From Wolfiporia cocos (Eukaryota; Basidiomycota; Agaricomycetes; Polyporales; Phaeolaceae), in the NCBI GenBank assembly GCA_029448655.1, contig JACCLO010000004.1:1116001-1180000 (forward strand): a DNA stretch of 64,000 bases, in the 5' to 3' direction. Positions 25,401-35,905 of the stretch are shown here, piece by piece. The notes below the pieces were generated by a model. That model searched no databases. It saw nothing but the letters and a program-made list of their open reading frames with translations, and was not told where the DNA came from. The stretch's first letter is position 1. The number at the start of each line of letters is the position of its first letter. The position numbers and the translations under genes are program-made.

Positions 25401-25669
25401 GTCAACCTAGGGTGTTTTACTAGGCTTTGAAATTGGCTTGTGACACCACATTCAGCTTTGAGAGATTGCGCGATTCCACCGGCCGAGAGATCATAACTGC
25501 TGTGAAGTGGGGCTCGGACCCTATCAAGTGAGCATGCAGTCCAACCAAAGATCGATGATAACTCAACCCTTACAGTCATCCAGAGCCATTCGAGTTCAAT
25601 GTCCGTCCGCGCTCAGAGGCAGCAGCAAAGCTTGTATCTCGACCCGCTAACGATCTTCCCGATCAATAA
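22413..25669 (+). pseudogene. Cytochrome P450 (P450-2) interrupted by a solo LTR
   Basis: A heme-thiolate monooxygenase gene with the intron pattern of P450-3 to -5. It has a membrane anchor, then [81 protein letters not shown], ExxR in [10 protein letters not shown], the PERF-like RPERYQ, and the heme loop FGFGRR, intron, [14 protein letters not shown] 14-nt exon (23636-23649, CAATTCTCGATACG) is needed in the I-helix region. After ATLLAT, at 24385, a 1,061-bp LTR begins and its first bases make a TGA stop. After the duplicated CCACA at 25446 the P450 frame resumes with FSFERLRDSTGREI. An intron follows, then HPEPFEFNVRPRSE and stop at 25667-25669. Apart from the insertion I see no lesion, so inactivation looks recent; a truncated protein would keep the heme Cys but lose the C-terminal sheet. 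Confidence 0.88.
24385..25445. repeat. Solo LTR inside P450-2
   Basis: The 1,061-bp insertion starts TGACACAAGC and ends GCTTGTGACA. It is flanked by exact 5-bp duplications CCACA (24380-24384 and 25446-25450). Its termini match those of the element B LTR, most closely in reverse orientation (TGTCACAAGC start, GCTTGTGTCA end), so a related gypsy family is likely. No retroelement coding sequence is inside. Confidence 0.85.
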
Positions 25670-26028
25670 GGGGAACAGGTCCTGAATTCTTGAAGAGTAC
25701 AATCAAAAGTGGAACGATTACTGTATCCCGCTTTCCTAGGCATGAATCAATCTGGTCTTAGTCAGCAGCGACACACGTGTAGAACTTAGGTGCGGGCGGG
25801 TTTACGTAATGATCTATGGTGCGATGGCGCCTAGAGTACGATTCGAGGCGGTGACCCATGCCGAAGCAATAGCTGTCTGATAACCATATGCGTGTTTCGT
25901 CTGCATGCTCAAAGTCGTAACCGTTATGTTGAACTATCGTCGCACTTCCGCAATCTGGACCCAATTGTGTCGGTGCCTACGGCGGGTCTTGAGAGGAATT
26001 CACCATTACGTTCGAGGTTAGTGATTCT
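25670..26028. other. Intergenic region between P450-2 and F-box gene
   Basis: No gene is recognised in these 359 bases. Confidence 0.45.
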
Positions 26029-27427
26029 ATGAGCACTTCTGAGATGATAACGTATAAATATCAAGATCTTCCAGCAATGCTACATGATCGCACGTCAAGC
26101 TACCTCACGTTGTCGAGCATCAGTTGCCTTCTGCTCCGTTTCAACCCGTTCTCTCACTCCATCGCGACGAATACTACAGTTGCTACCTCACTATTGCCAG
26201 TTGAACTCTGGGAACGCATTCTTGACATTCTGGAAAAGGAACCAGAAGCACTCTGCGCGTGTGAGACGGTATGCAAGCAATGGTATCCGAGGAGTCACTT
26301 CCACCTCCGAAAGTTCAACAGAACCCCGCGTATACATAATCAGGAGGAGGCGCAAGAGTGGGCCAGGTACTTTCGGGCGGTTCCGCAAAATCGAAACAGA
26401 TGGAAGCGGGTGACCCTCAGGGGTGATGCAAGAAGCCCTAAAAAGTCTCTGGCTCATTTGGGCACTTTCGCAGCTGTATGTGCTGGCCACACGCACCCAA
26501 GGCTGCAGTTCCTGCATATCGAGTTCGGATCATGGGAGAAAGGCTCCATTTCCAGCAGCGCATTTCTACATCTCACAACTCTCACCTCAATTCGGGAGCT
26601 GTACCTGTCCAACGTGACGTTCCCATCAGTTTCATTCCTTGGCAGACTCGTTTGCGCTTTACACGGTCTGCGAGAACTTCGCATAGAGTATGAGCTCGGC
26701 TTCATTGACGACCGTCTGCCTGCGCCGAGCAAACGGTGGGTTCCACCACCCAGCCTCAGCATTGTAAGATGCGAGACAACATCATCCAATGTCCTTTTAG
26801 CGCTCGTTGCGTCAAAGATTTCCTCTAAATGCAACTCGTTGCAGCTTCAACTGGTGTCAACGCCACTTGAGGCTATCGAGAGCAACAGCCTACAGGCAAT
26901 GCTGTGGTCAGCTGGCAAGAATCTACACGTATTGGAGATAGACTCTCCGGTCATTGCTTCTCTTCAGGAAGGTCTGGTCAGAAACTTGATCGGTACGTCT
27001 CAAATGCCCCTCAAGGATGTGCTGTTGCTTATATATAGAGATATGTATAGATCATCACTTTAATCTCTCGAAAAATACTAGGCTAAAGGAATTAATTATT
27101 CCCGTCTTTGCAAGATCATACGAGGATCGGTTTCACTGGATAAACACTCTGATATCGCATTTAGCATCTGGATCGTTGACGCAGATCGAGTTCCCCGTTT
27201 CCGACGCAAACTTCGATGATCTACGATTGATAATGACGACATTTTGCACAGACTGCGGTTTCCTTGACACCCTATTATGTCGAAAAAAGTTCAAGAGCCT
27301 CATGACCGTCCTCTTTAAGTTCGAGATGGATATGGCACACAAAGCGGACGCACAACATGTATGGCTCCACATCGTGCAGCCCTCATTTCCTCGACTGCAC
27401 CAACGAGGTGTTCTTCGGTGTGTGTAA
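26029..27427 (+). CDS. F-box domain protein, two exons
   Basis: Probable substrate-recruiting subunit of an SCF ubiquitin ligase. The F-box is LPVELWERILDILEKEPEAL followed by CETVCKQWYPRSHFHL, near residues 56-95. After it comes a Leu-rich region that looks like degenerate leucine-rich repeats (FLHLTTLTSIRELYLSNV, LHGLRELRIEY), as in many basidiomycete F-box proteins. The first exon runs to about 26992, where a GTACGT donor follows. The second exon starts after TAG near 27081 (KELIIPVFARSYEDRF) and stops at 27425-27427. The donor and acceptor phases I can see do not match exactly, so either another donor is used or there is a frame lesion. The start is also uncertain, because TATAAATA lies at about 26052, downstream of the first ATG; a later Met before the F-box is possible. 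Confidence 0.7.
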
Positions 27428-29814
27428 ATATAAAGAGCTCATTGTAGCATTGCTGACACGTTAATGCACGAAATTACAACCAGAGCGCAATTGGCGCCAC
27501 GTAAGATATGGCTCTATGAAAGGACTACACACGGCATCCAAGATCTGTAAAGGCTACGACCAGCGTAATGTACGCGATGTTATCAACGCATCCGGGAAGA
27601 GAATCTGCTCTTGTTCGCTGCTGGGTAGCTCGCATCTCGTGCTTCGCTCCCAAATGTGTGCATATCAATCATGTTTCGTGCTTCGGGAATGCTTATAGGT
27701 AGGAGTTACCATACGAATGACTGCTACTCACTCCTGACAGTGACTGTACACGCCGTATTATGTGACATCCTCAGCTGTGTGAGGATTCTCCAGTCAATTC
27801 TCGGCTATAGGAGGATGCACACGCACTCAGTGCATGATTCCAGATTTCTGCTTGACAATGTGCTAGCGTGAACCATCTCGCTCGTGTGCCATGTGCAACT
27901 CATCCGCTCCGGGAAGCATGCTATGGGAAGCATGCCGTCAAGTGCCCATTTCTAAGTGGCCCGATGTGGGTGGAAAATGGTATTAACCCGGCCGAAGCTT
28001 ATCCTTCATGCTGCATTCTCGCTATCGTCCTCAGTTCCATGAGTCACGGAAACCATTCACAGGATCCGCCTGCGCCTCAACATGTATACTCCGTCATTTC
28101 GGAGTCTATCTGCCTGAGATCTGGATTGCAAGCTCTGCTAGCATTTCAGTAGCGTCTGTAAGCTTTGAGAACTTTTCCCGCATCTTACATGAACGGCGCT
28201 GACGCATAAGGAGCATGTGCATAAGTTTCGTCACCAGAGTGTGGAATGCAGTGCATAACGACACGGCATGATCATTCGATCTTACGGTCGTCATGTACAG
28301 AGCAAAATCACAGGTATAACTCATTGCAAAAATCTCGCCGTAGCAGGGCCGAAAATAGCTGTCTGTATCAGTACCCCGAGGGTAGAGCCCCGTATTCCGA
28401 TCACGAGATCTTTGAGCCCCGTTCCCTCGCTATCACTGTTTATAAGGCTGTATTGTGCCAGTGACTCGAACGGTTTTGTGTATGACGTCCATCATGAAGA
28501 ATCAGAATATTCAGCTGTCCTTGAAAATGGCGTATAGCTACTCGGTATATGTACAGTGCGAGTACGAGTTTTACACGGTGCATCACGCGTAGCGTTGCAC
28601 CCTCTCCTCATAATGGCGACTCGGCGCTGCCCCCCAATGTTCGATTATGGCCTGAAACTGCAGAGCAAATGCCATATAGGCACGGTACTCACTACGAGTA
28701 ATTTAGCCACAATACACCCAGCGAAAACCAATGGGCCGCTGGAACATATGTCAGCTCAGCAAGCAACCTGTCGAGTACCTGATATGTACTATCGCTTCCC
28801 CGGTAATGGCATATTATCGAGGCAACCTCACATCAGACTCAGCAAAAGACCAAATCCCAATACAAAGCTCGACGGCGACAGTCACAGAAGACCGAACTAC
28901 ATCTGGACACAGCCCAAATATGAAGCAATTGCAACGAACCGTGACAGCGTGCGAGGCTAGAATCGTTCGTAGGAGAGGTCAGCTGTGATAAAGAAAGTTG
29001 AGTCCATGATCATCGATTATCAGTGATTCATTGATGTCGCGGCCCTTGGATGTTTATATTATTACTATCAGCCCCAATGAGTACATATGAGCACGGCAAC
29101 ACGCGATACACCTTATCAGCGAGGTGGCATAATTCAAGACTACAGCAGGACGTCCATATGCTATGTATACGGATCAGTATTTGTAGCTGCCCGTTTAAGT
29201 AAGAGACTTGCCATAATCGTATAGTAGCTTGGGCGACAGGAAACCATCTGCGAGTTGTAGCTCGCGCTCTGGTTAAATTGGTGTATAGTAGGATGGCTAA
29301 GCATAGACACTCAAACAAGAAGCATCATTCAATAGACAAAAAAGTTCCTATAGGGAAATACGGTGCGTCGGAGTCAAGAGGCACTAGTCAGAGAGTAAAA
29401 ATAACAGCGAAGTTGAAATGGAGCAAGGGGATTAAAAGGGTGCCGGATATTGCTACGAAGGGAAGCGCGAATCGATTTCGAGCGTCTTGTGTTGCGATCG
29501 ACGTCGGGCTTGCAATTCTCGGATTTTTCGAAAGATCGTATCTTCACCTCCACCTGACACGCTATTGAAGGAGATCTCTGCGACGTGTCACGGTGTGCCA
29601 GCTACGCCTGGTTGTGTGAGTCATGGGGACTTGTATGTCAGTATTAACCCAACTCATAGAGGGGCCCTCCTACTGTAGGTCATTGGAGGTAAGTAACCGG
29701 TAACAAAGGAAAACACTGTGTATTTACACTTCAGCTATGAACGAGAAAGATTCCAATTTGAACGTGTCGGTGATCCAAACAGCTCAAAATCCTCCCTGGG
29801 CTAGAACACGAGCT
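27428..29814. other. Gene-poor stretch
   Basis: Many short open frames occur but none shows motifs, splice-consistent extension or compositional bias that I would accept as a gene. The longest, 28556-28960 on the plus strand, has no recognisable domain. Confidence 0.4.
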
Positions 29815-30093
29815 TCAGATCGACGGCCGCCACATATTCATATACACCAACCCCGTGTTGTAAATAAGCGCTTGCCCTCGCGGGGGCACCTCCCAGACGG
29901 TAAACCAGAGATACTCAAGAGGATCACCTGCCGCACCCAGGATGTCAAGACAATGGTCGCTTGTCATAGTTTTGAGTCCAATCCGCAAAAAATTGGAGTT
30001 CATCCCTGTTGAAACAATCATGAGACGAGTGAATTCAGCATCGCATTTGGACCCGTAAACGATGAGGGTGGCGTACAGAAATTGAGCAACCAT
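29815..30093 (-). CDS. Small unrecognised ORF, possible 3' exon of F-box relic
   Basis: A 92-codon minus-strand frame with hydrophobic and aromatic segments (LEYLWFTVWEVPPRG). I do not recognise it. It lies about 100 bases downstream of the F-box pseudogene on the same strand and could be a former 3' exon of it, or noise. Confidence 0.2.
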   Translation of the reverse strand: MVAQFLYATLIVYGSKCDAEFTRLMIVSTGMNSNFLRIGLKTMTSDHCLDILGAAGDPLEYLWFTVWEVPPRGQALIYNTGLVYMNMWRPSI

Positions 30094-30189
30094 ACCCCTC
30101 TATCCAAGTTAGAAACTGCCGCCATCTCCAGCCACGCGCGAGCTCGTCGCGCGACAAATCCAAGTTACAACAATTCGGCAGTGTGATAA

Positions 30190-30797
30190 CTAACTAAGCA
30201 GCTCGTCTGATGGACCAAAACATCCATCGAATACAAAGGTCCGGAGTGTCGCCTTGCGAGTGGCCATCGAGTCGTTGCAATTAACCCGATACCAATATTC
30301 TTCAAATCAGATGCCTTCGAGGCGAAGGTGTGACAGGCGAGAACATGCCCGCAGGAAGGTTTGTACTTTCGAGACTCGGCAGGTTTTGAGGTGCAGTGAG
30401 AGGAACTCCACCCCTTCCAGCAGCTCAGAAAGCTGTCTCCGCATGGTGTCCGGCATCAGATCTAGCCAGGTGACGTCGATGAAGACTTCTCTAACGCTTT
30501 TGAGCCCCACGAGGAGACGCAGGAGCACAGCCACACGTCTTGGAGCTCTTCATCGGCACCATAAGGGGTCACAAGCAGCTTGCGAATATATCTCGCGAGA
30601 TCCGGGAACGCGTTGAGTGAGGCTGCAAACTCCACGCATCTGGGAAGATCATAGATGCAGACAGCCCGAAGCAGGTAGGCTTGCGTCGCTGAGAGCCAGG
30701 CACGGCAAACGAGAGCGCACACTTTCAGCGACTCGCGGTCGTCGATGAGGTAGTCTAACAAGATAGAGAGGTTTCGCAACGCGTTTGGACCTCCCAT
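30190..30797 (-). pseudogene. F-box gene fragment, frameshifted
   Basis: The first part reads LLDYLIDDRESLKVCALVCR and then AWLSATQAYLLRAVCIYDLP, a typical fungal F-box. Near 30535 the continuing protein moves to another frame (VLLRLLVGLKSVREVFIDVT, then LSHLRLEGI), best explained by a one-base insertion. A TGA at 30307-30309 follows, after which the same frame still reads TLRTFVFDGCFGPSDELL before the final stop at 30190-30192. The lesions indicate a decayed gene. Its 5' end merges with the dispersed repeat R2 and shares sequence with copies at 50-51 kb. Confidence 0.7.
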
Positions 30798-30799
30798 CA

Positions 30800-31530
30800 G
30801 CGACGGGTTGTGGAGCTGTTGATAGCATGGGGCAAAGTGGGGCGCGGTGGGGCAATTTCGAGGACCAACCGCACTACCACGGTCTTGGACTCAAGTACTC
30901 ACCTAAATACACTGAATGTATGCCGTGACTTTGTTTAATGCAACAAAGTACAGGTCACGTACATTAGGGTCGCGAAGAGGCAGCGTTGGCCAAGTCGCAG
31001 TTGCATCAGGAGGTACCCGTAGCCTTGGTGCGAGTGGTGCAAGGTGCCACTTGATCAACAGCAAGTTTTTCCGCACATCGGCCCCAGGACCTGGGGCGGG
31101 TGTGGAGCTCTGGATCGACCAGAAATCTTGGGCAGTAAGGCCGATGCGAAACCTCTCTGATAGTAGGGTGTTTTCAAGGTCCGATGGCACATTCACGGTC
31201 CAGAGACAGTCAAATGTTGTCTAAGCACTCCCGCTCGACTCCTGGCGTCATGACACTCTGCAACTATGTCTCTCAAGCTGTGGTCGTAGCGGGCGGGCCG
31301 TTCGTTGTGATAGCGGTTGATAGCGGCTGATAGCGGTGGAGCGACGCGGTGCTTAGTCAGCAGCGGAGTTTCTCGGCATGCCGGCTTGAGAATCTGCGGC
31401 GGGGCGGTCGATCGAGCAATAATCTTTGGCGCCAAGGGCCTTTTGCAAACACTCAACCGCGCTCCACATCACTCCACGCCAACAACAGCCCCACAACCCG
31501 CGGCCGATGGCAGGCCCCGCTTTTCGCGCA
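30800..31530. repeat. Dispersed F-box-associated repeat, copy R2
   Basis: It contains blocks shared with R1 and R3 in both orientations. One is the segment translating to LTAQDFWSIQSSTPA on the minus strand near 31100, matched on the plus strand near 50420. Another is the CCACAACCCGCGGCCGATGG module near 31490. The sense strand of the longest open frame (31196-30903) encodes conserved-looking sequence but no known domain. Confidence 0.6.
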
Positions 31531-31531
31531 C

Positions 31532-31742
31532 TATTGCTGAACCCTTTCTACATGATGGACCCCTTCTGCACAATCGACTCTGCAGAGGCAACAACACATC
31601 GAAAATTAATGAAAGTATTTGTGTGGATACTAGACATGTAGACGAAGTTTTCTGTAAAATTTTCTTTTACATTCCTGACTTGTTTTTTATGCAGCATCGA
31701 TTGTACAGAAGTGGTCCATTGTGCAGAAAGGGTCCAGCAGTA
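31532..31742. mobile_element. Small MITE with imperfect inverted repeats
   Basis: The ends are TATTGCTGAACCCTTTCT and, reverse-complemented from the right, TACTGCTGGACCCTTTCT. Similarity continues for about 45 bases (ATGGACC, CTTCTG, ACAATCGA). It is 211 bp long with no coding potential. A TA at each outer edge may be the duplicated target. Confidence 0.55.
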
Positions 31743-32041
31743 GTATAGTTCTGGAGGCAGCTGCTGGCTGGGCACTGACAAGAGCGAGTATGAGCCCGGA
31801 AGCACAGGATATCGCTTCAAATCCAACACGAACCTCCTAATGTCAGAACAGGCTTAGCGGATGATTGGGCGCCGAATACTACAGCTCGCCGCACAGCAGG
31901 AATACTTAGTTTTTCATGAACAGATGATACATCAAAACTGGGAATATCTCCGTGCAGGCGAGTACCTCGACGCTAAAGAAATATGTACAATTCAATACGA
32001 AAGCTATGATCACATTCTGCGTTTTTACATATCGCAACCTT

Positions 32042-34197
32042 TCACATGTCTGGATCTTCTCGAATCTGGTTCAACAACTCCACCACCCTGCTCGATCGAG
32101 GCTTGATGGTGCATATGAATGGCTCCGGATGACTGTGCCTGCCATCAGCATGCTACCAAGCTGACACACACAGACACGTACCTGATCAATCCAGACTCCA
32201 TTCTGGGGCTGGGAGTGATTTCATGCCCAGCCGCATCTCGTGCTTTCCCAATGTCAAATGTTGATATCAGGCTAGCCGCGACGATCCATGCATTCGTATC
32301 TGCGAGGTGCCTTCCGGGACAGATCCTGGACATAGAATGAGTCAAGTTACAAACGCAGGATGCTCGCTATATCCTGACCGTCTCCCGAAGCCAAAAATGT
32401 ATTGGCGTGGATCAGTACTGTCCCTGGTCTGTTTGTCCATTTCTTCAAATCTTTCAGGACGGAATAGTTCAGGATCGGGGTACATTGCCGGGTTACGAGA
32501 CATCGACCTGTGTTACGACCGATCTTGAGATGGACTCATGCGGAATTTACTGTTTCCTTCCATACTAACCATACATTCGGCATAACTATGGTTCCTTTTG
32601 GAATACGGAAGCCTCGGTATTCATCATCAGCCATGACAAGGTGCGAAATTGCTGAAGTGTTTGTGAGATATATCATATCGACCGCTTGATACGCCACATT
32701 TACCGAGCGGCACGGGAGGATTCCAACTGAATACGGGTTATCTCCAATGAGGCTTGTGCCGTATCATGATGACTTACCGATACGTCTCTTGTATCACACA
32801 CTCAAGATATGGTAGCGATGACCTGTCGTCAAAGTCGGGCAGACGTGAATTCCCTATGACCCGATCGATTTCCTCCTGCGCTTTCGAATAGACTTCTGGA
32901 TGAAGGACCATGGCAAGAAGGAAAGTAGACAATACAGCTGTGGTCTGTTTCCATGTTATTAACCGCTTATATGGGCATCCTCTATGACGAACCGTATCGA
33001 TTGTAGCTGGGAGTCGGCAGGCTCAAATCAATCAACATCAAGTCAAGAACACACTCTACCTGCAAATAGCTGTATTCCTGCTCCAACAGCTTGGCGTTCG
33101 ATCTCGGTCCTATTTGTATCGGACGCAGCAGCCTCTTCAAACAATGTTCCCACGAATGATGATCTGGCCTATTCGTACTTCAGCTATCATCAATCCACTT
33201 AAACGGCAGGTATGAAGAACCTCCTCTTTCTCCATAAGGCTGTGCGTAGCCTTTTGTAACTCGCGCACTACGTGCTTCCTGTCTGTGAATTTGCGCTTGA
33301 CACCAGCTCCAGGTATCCAGGATGGGAGATATGACACTCGAGACGTATCAGACGTGCTCTACTGTCACGATACATGGAAATATGTGCTCACGTATCGGAA
33401 AAAAATCAAACAGTGAACCTGCAACTGCTCCAGCCTCGACTGTGGCCACCATCAAGTCTTCCATCAAGTGAGTGAAATGGTCATCAGGAGCGACGCCATA
33501 TCCAATATCCGTAGATATAGCGGACGAGAGTCTAGCAAGTTGATATCAGCTTCTGAAAAGTCAAGCATATTGTTCTCACAAACTTCTTGATATGCTTCAG
33601 GTATTCATTAGGGCTATCTAACATTCTCACTAAGAGGCGGTATGCCTCTTTGCGCTGTAACCAATATGTTTTGGGAACATCGGTTATCCGAAAGAAAGAC
33701 ATAAACCATCTCCTATGCATCCTCCAAGTGTCACCGTATGGCAACAGAAATGTTGCCGCATCCCATCCAACCCTGAAGGATGTCAATAGCTCAAACAGAA
33801 AGCACAAGTAGGTATACTGCTCACAAATCATTCAGCGCAACAGAATGTGGCCTGCTCGAGTATTTGGCGCTTCGTTTCTCAAGTAGCTCGTATGCGGTTT
33901 GAAGAGTGTCAATTGCGAGCATCGGTTTGTGAAACACTCGAAAATAAACAATGTCACCTGTAAACAGCATTCTGGCTCCGTGTATGATGAAACATCAACC
34001 GACGTAGATGTACCGTATTCTTTTGCCCATTCCGCGAGTTTGAGAGTCTGAAACTTGATTGGTAGCTGGTGCACGTTTCCCAGTATAGGTAGTCGAGTGG
34101 GGCCCGGTGGAAGTGGCATAATCTTGGCCCGAGTTTTGTGTAGTTGGTAGAAGAGAAAAATGATGACCACGACCAAGCCAAGTTGTACATCGTGCAT
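32042..34197 (-). CDS. Cytochrome P450 (P450-3), apparently intact
   Basis: Microsomal monooxygenase; substrate unknown. The N-terminal anchor (LGLVVVIIFLFYQLH) precedes [18 protein letters not shown]. In order follow YELLEKRSAKYSSRPH, GWDAATFLLPYGDTWRMHRR, the exon with STDIGYGVAPDDHF, SYLPSWIPGAGVKRKF, the exon FEEAAASDTNRTEIERQAVG, STFLLAMVLHPEVYSKAQEE with ExxR in LECVIQETYR, DDEYRGFRIPKGTIVMPNVW, RNPAMYPDPELFRPERF, and the heme loop FGFGRR, intron, ICPGRHLADTNAWIVAAS. The last exon ends HPEPFICTIKPRSSR and stops at 32042-32044. I chose ATG 34197 because it gives a normal anchor; an in-frame ATG at 34353 would add 52 residues. All exons join through GT-AG introns without visible lesions. 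Confidence 0.85.
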
Positions 34198-34395
34198 GAT
34201 GTAAGGGGCCTGGATCTCGTTTTCAGTAGAAAGTTCTGTTACCCACAGCTGCTGGTACAAGCAGAATAACAGGTCAATATACCGATACATACCATCGATA
34301 GATTCATTGTATTCGCTTATAGCGCAAGGATATATGAAATGCGTCCTAGACACAATTCGGAAAGGTGGGGTCCAGTTGTAGAGCTTGTGTTTTCC

Positions 34396-34403
34396 TATAT
34401 ATA
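34396..34403 (-). promoter_or_regulatory. TATA box candidate for P450-3
   Basis: TATATATA lies about 200 bases upstream of the preferred ATG at 34197, and about 45 bases upstream of the alternative in-frame ATG at 34353. Confidence 0.35.
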
Positions 34404-34404
34404 C

Positions 34405-35905
34405 TGCAGAGGGTGTGAATCTAGATGTTTGGACATTACGCAGAGAGTCCTGAACTCAACGCATAATTTCATTTCTTACGGCAACATTATTGCACCCAGC
34501 GCAAATAGCTTCTAGTGGTCCGGTACGCCAATCGCAACAATGGTATATGATCAAGATGTCTGATCTGCTGGGCGGTGCCTGACGTCTCTACGTACATTTA
34601 TTCATTACGCGCGTCATATGAGATGAGTGCAATATGCTCGAGGAAGCGAGCTAGTCGTGATTCTCCCAGAATCTGTAGATTCTAATGGAGTTCTAACCCT
34701 CAGATAATCGATAATCTGCGGCTTCACGGGGTGGAGTGCGATTTCAGGGATAACGCGTCCGCGAGCCTCACCTGTCCGTAATATGGCTATGCTCAGCATC
34801 TACCATATAGAGCAGCTTAGGTAAATATTCAAGAAGTAGCTGTCCATGTTCATTATTCACGATTCGAAGATGAATCATCGCATCCATTTAAAGAAACTTC
34901 GAATGTCTGAATCAAATTAAGACGCAATTTAGACCCCTCCGATAGTTGCGCTCTGGTACATATCTCCAGCCCTGCGAAGAATGGCTGCCGTACTCGGCTT
35001 ACGCCGAGCGAAGATGGCTGATGCCATCTCTGTCTGTAATTACTAGCCTTACGTAGGGCGGGTACGTTATTTCCATTGTGACCACGTACGCATGATGTGG
35101 CGTGCGGACCCCAGCAAGCGGCCTACCTCATGCCCCCGTTAGGCATGCTCCGAGTTATAGCCCGTTCTCCAAAGCATTCGGTAAACGATAAAGGTGTCCA
35201 GTGAGCGACCAGAGGGCGATGGTGCATATCAACGCTTACGCATACAAAAAAGTGCCGCATGCTTCAAGAGAACAACACTGATGAGCCTAGGTTTAGACGA
35301 CTTCGTCCCCTATATAATGCGTGTAACATGCGGACCTCTTCATATAAAGGATAGATTAACGACAGCCTACCTACACCAGACAGACGGCTATGCCGTTCAT
35401 TTTGTACAAATATTCCTTTTATAAGCACACGACACAAGTTCCCCTTTTGGATGCCACAAATTATATACACACACGAGATACTGAGTCGCGCGTGTGTATG
35501 TCTCTGTCGGGCGCTTCAGCTTCCGAAAAGGGGAAGCTGTAGCTTTCCCATAAGAATATTTGTATAATAAATTGCGATATGCTATTGCTCATACACGTAC
35601 TGAACGGTTGATTGATATCTCATAGTTTGCGACGCCTTGATTGCTGAGCCGAAAGAGTATAAAAGAAAAGAAAGAATATCCCAGGCCTTCGAATCGGGGT
35701 TGTTGATCACATCCAATCCAAGTTCACATGCTGATGCGCGGTCAGATCTGTGGTCGAGAGTCCGGATATAAAGATACCATTCGCACAGCTCTACAACATC
35801 GATGAAAGTTCTAGATAGGTATATAGCAAAGTCGATACGGCGAAGTTGAAAGGTTCACTACTCATACATTTAATTGTCTGGCTCATTAGAACAGCGTGGC
35901 TAGCA
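34405..35905. other. Intergenic region between P450-3 and P450-4
   Basis: No gene is recognised. A weak inverted repeat around TACAAATATTC (near 35405 and 35562) brackets CA-rich and GAAAAGGGGAAGC-type palindromic sequence and could be an old MITE. Confidence 0.4.

Noticed and set aside
35402..35571. Possible MITE around TACAAATATTC inverted repeats and GAAAAGGGGAAGC palindrome
   Set aside because: Arms are short and imperfect, with no clear target duplication; below the level I would annotate.
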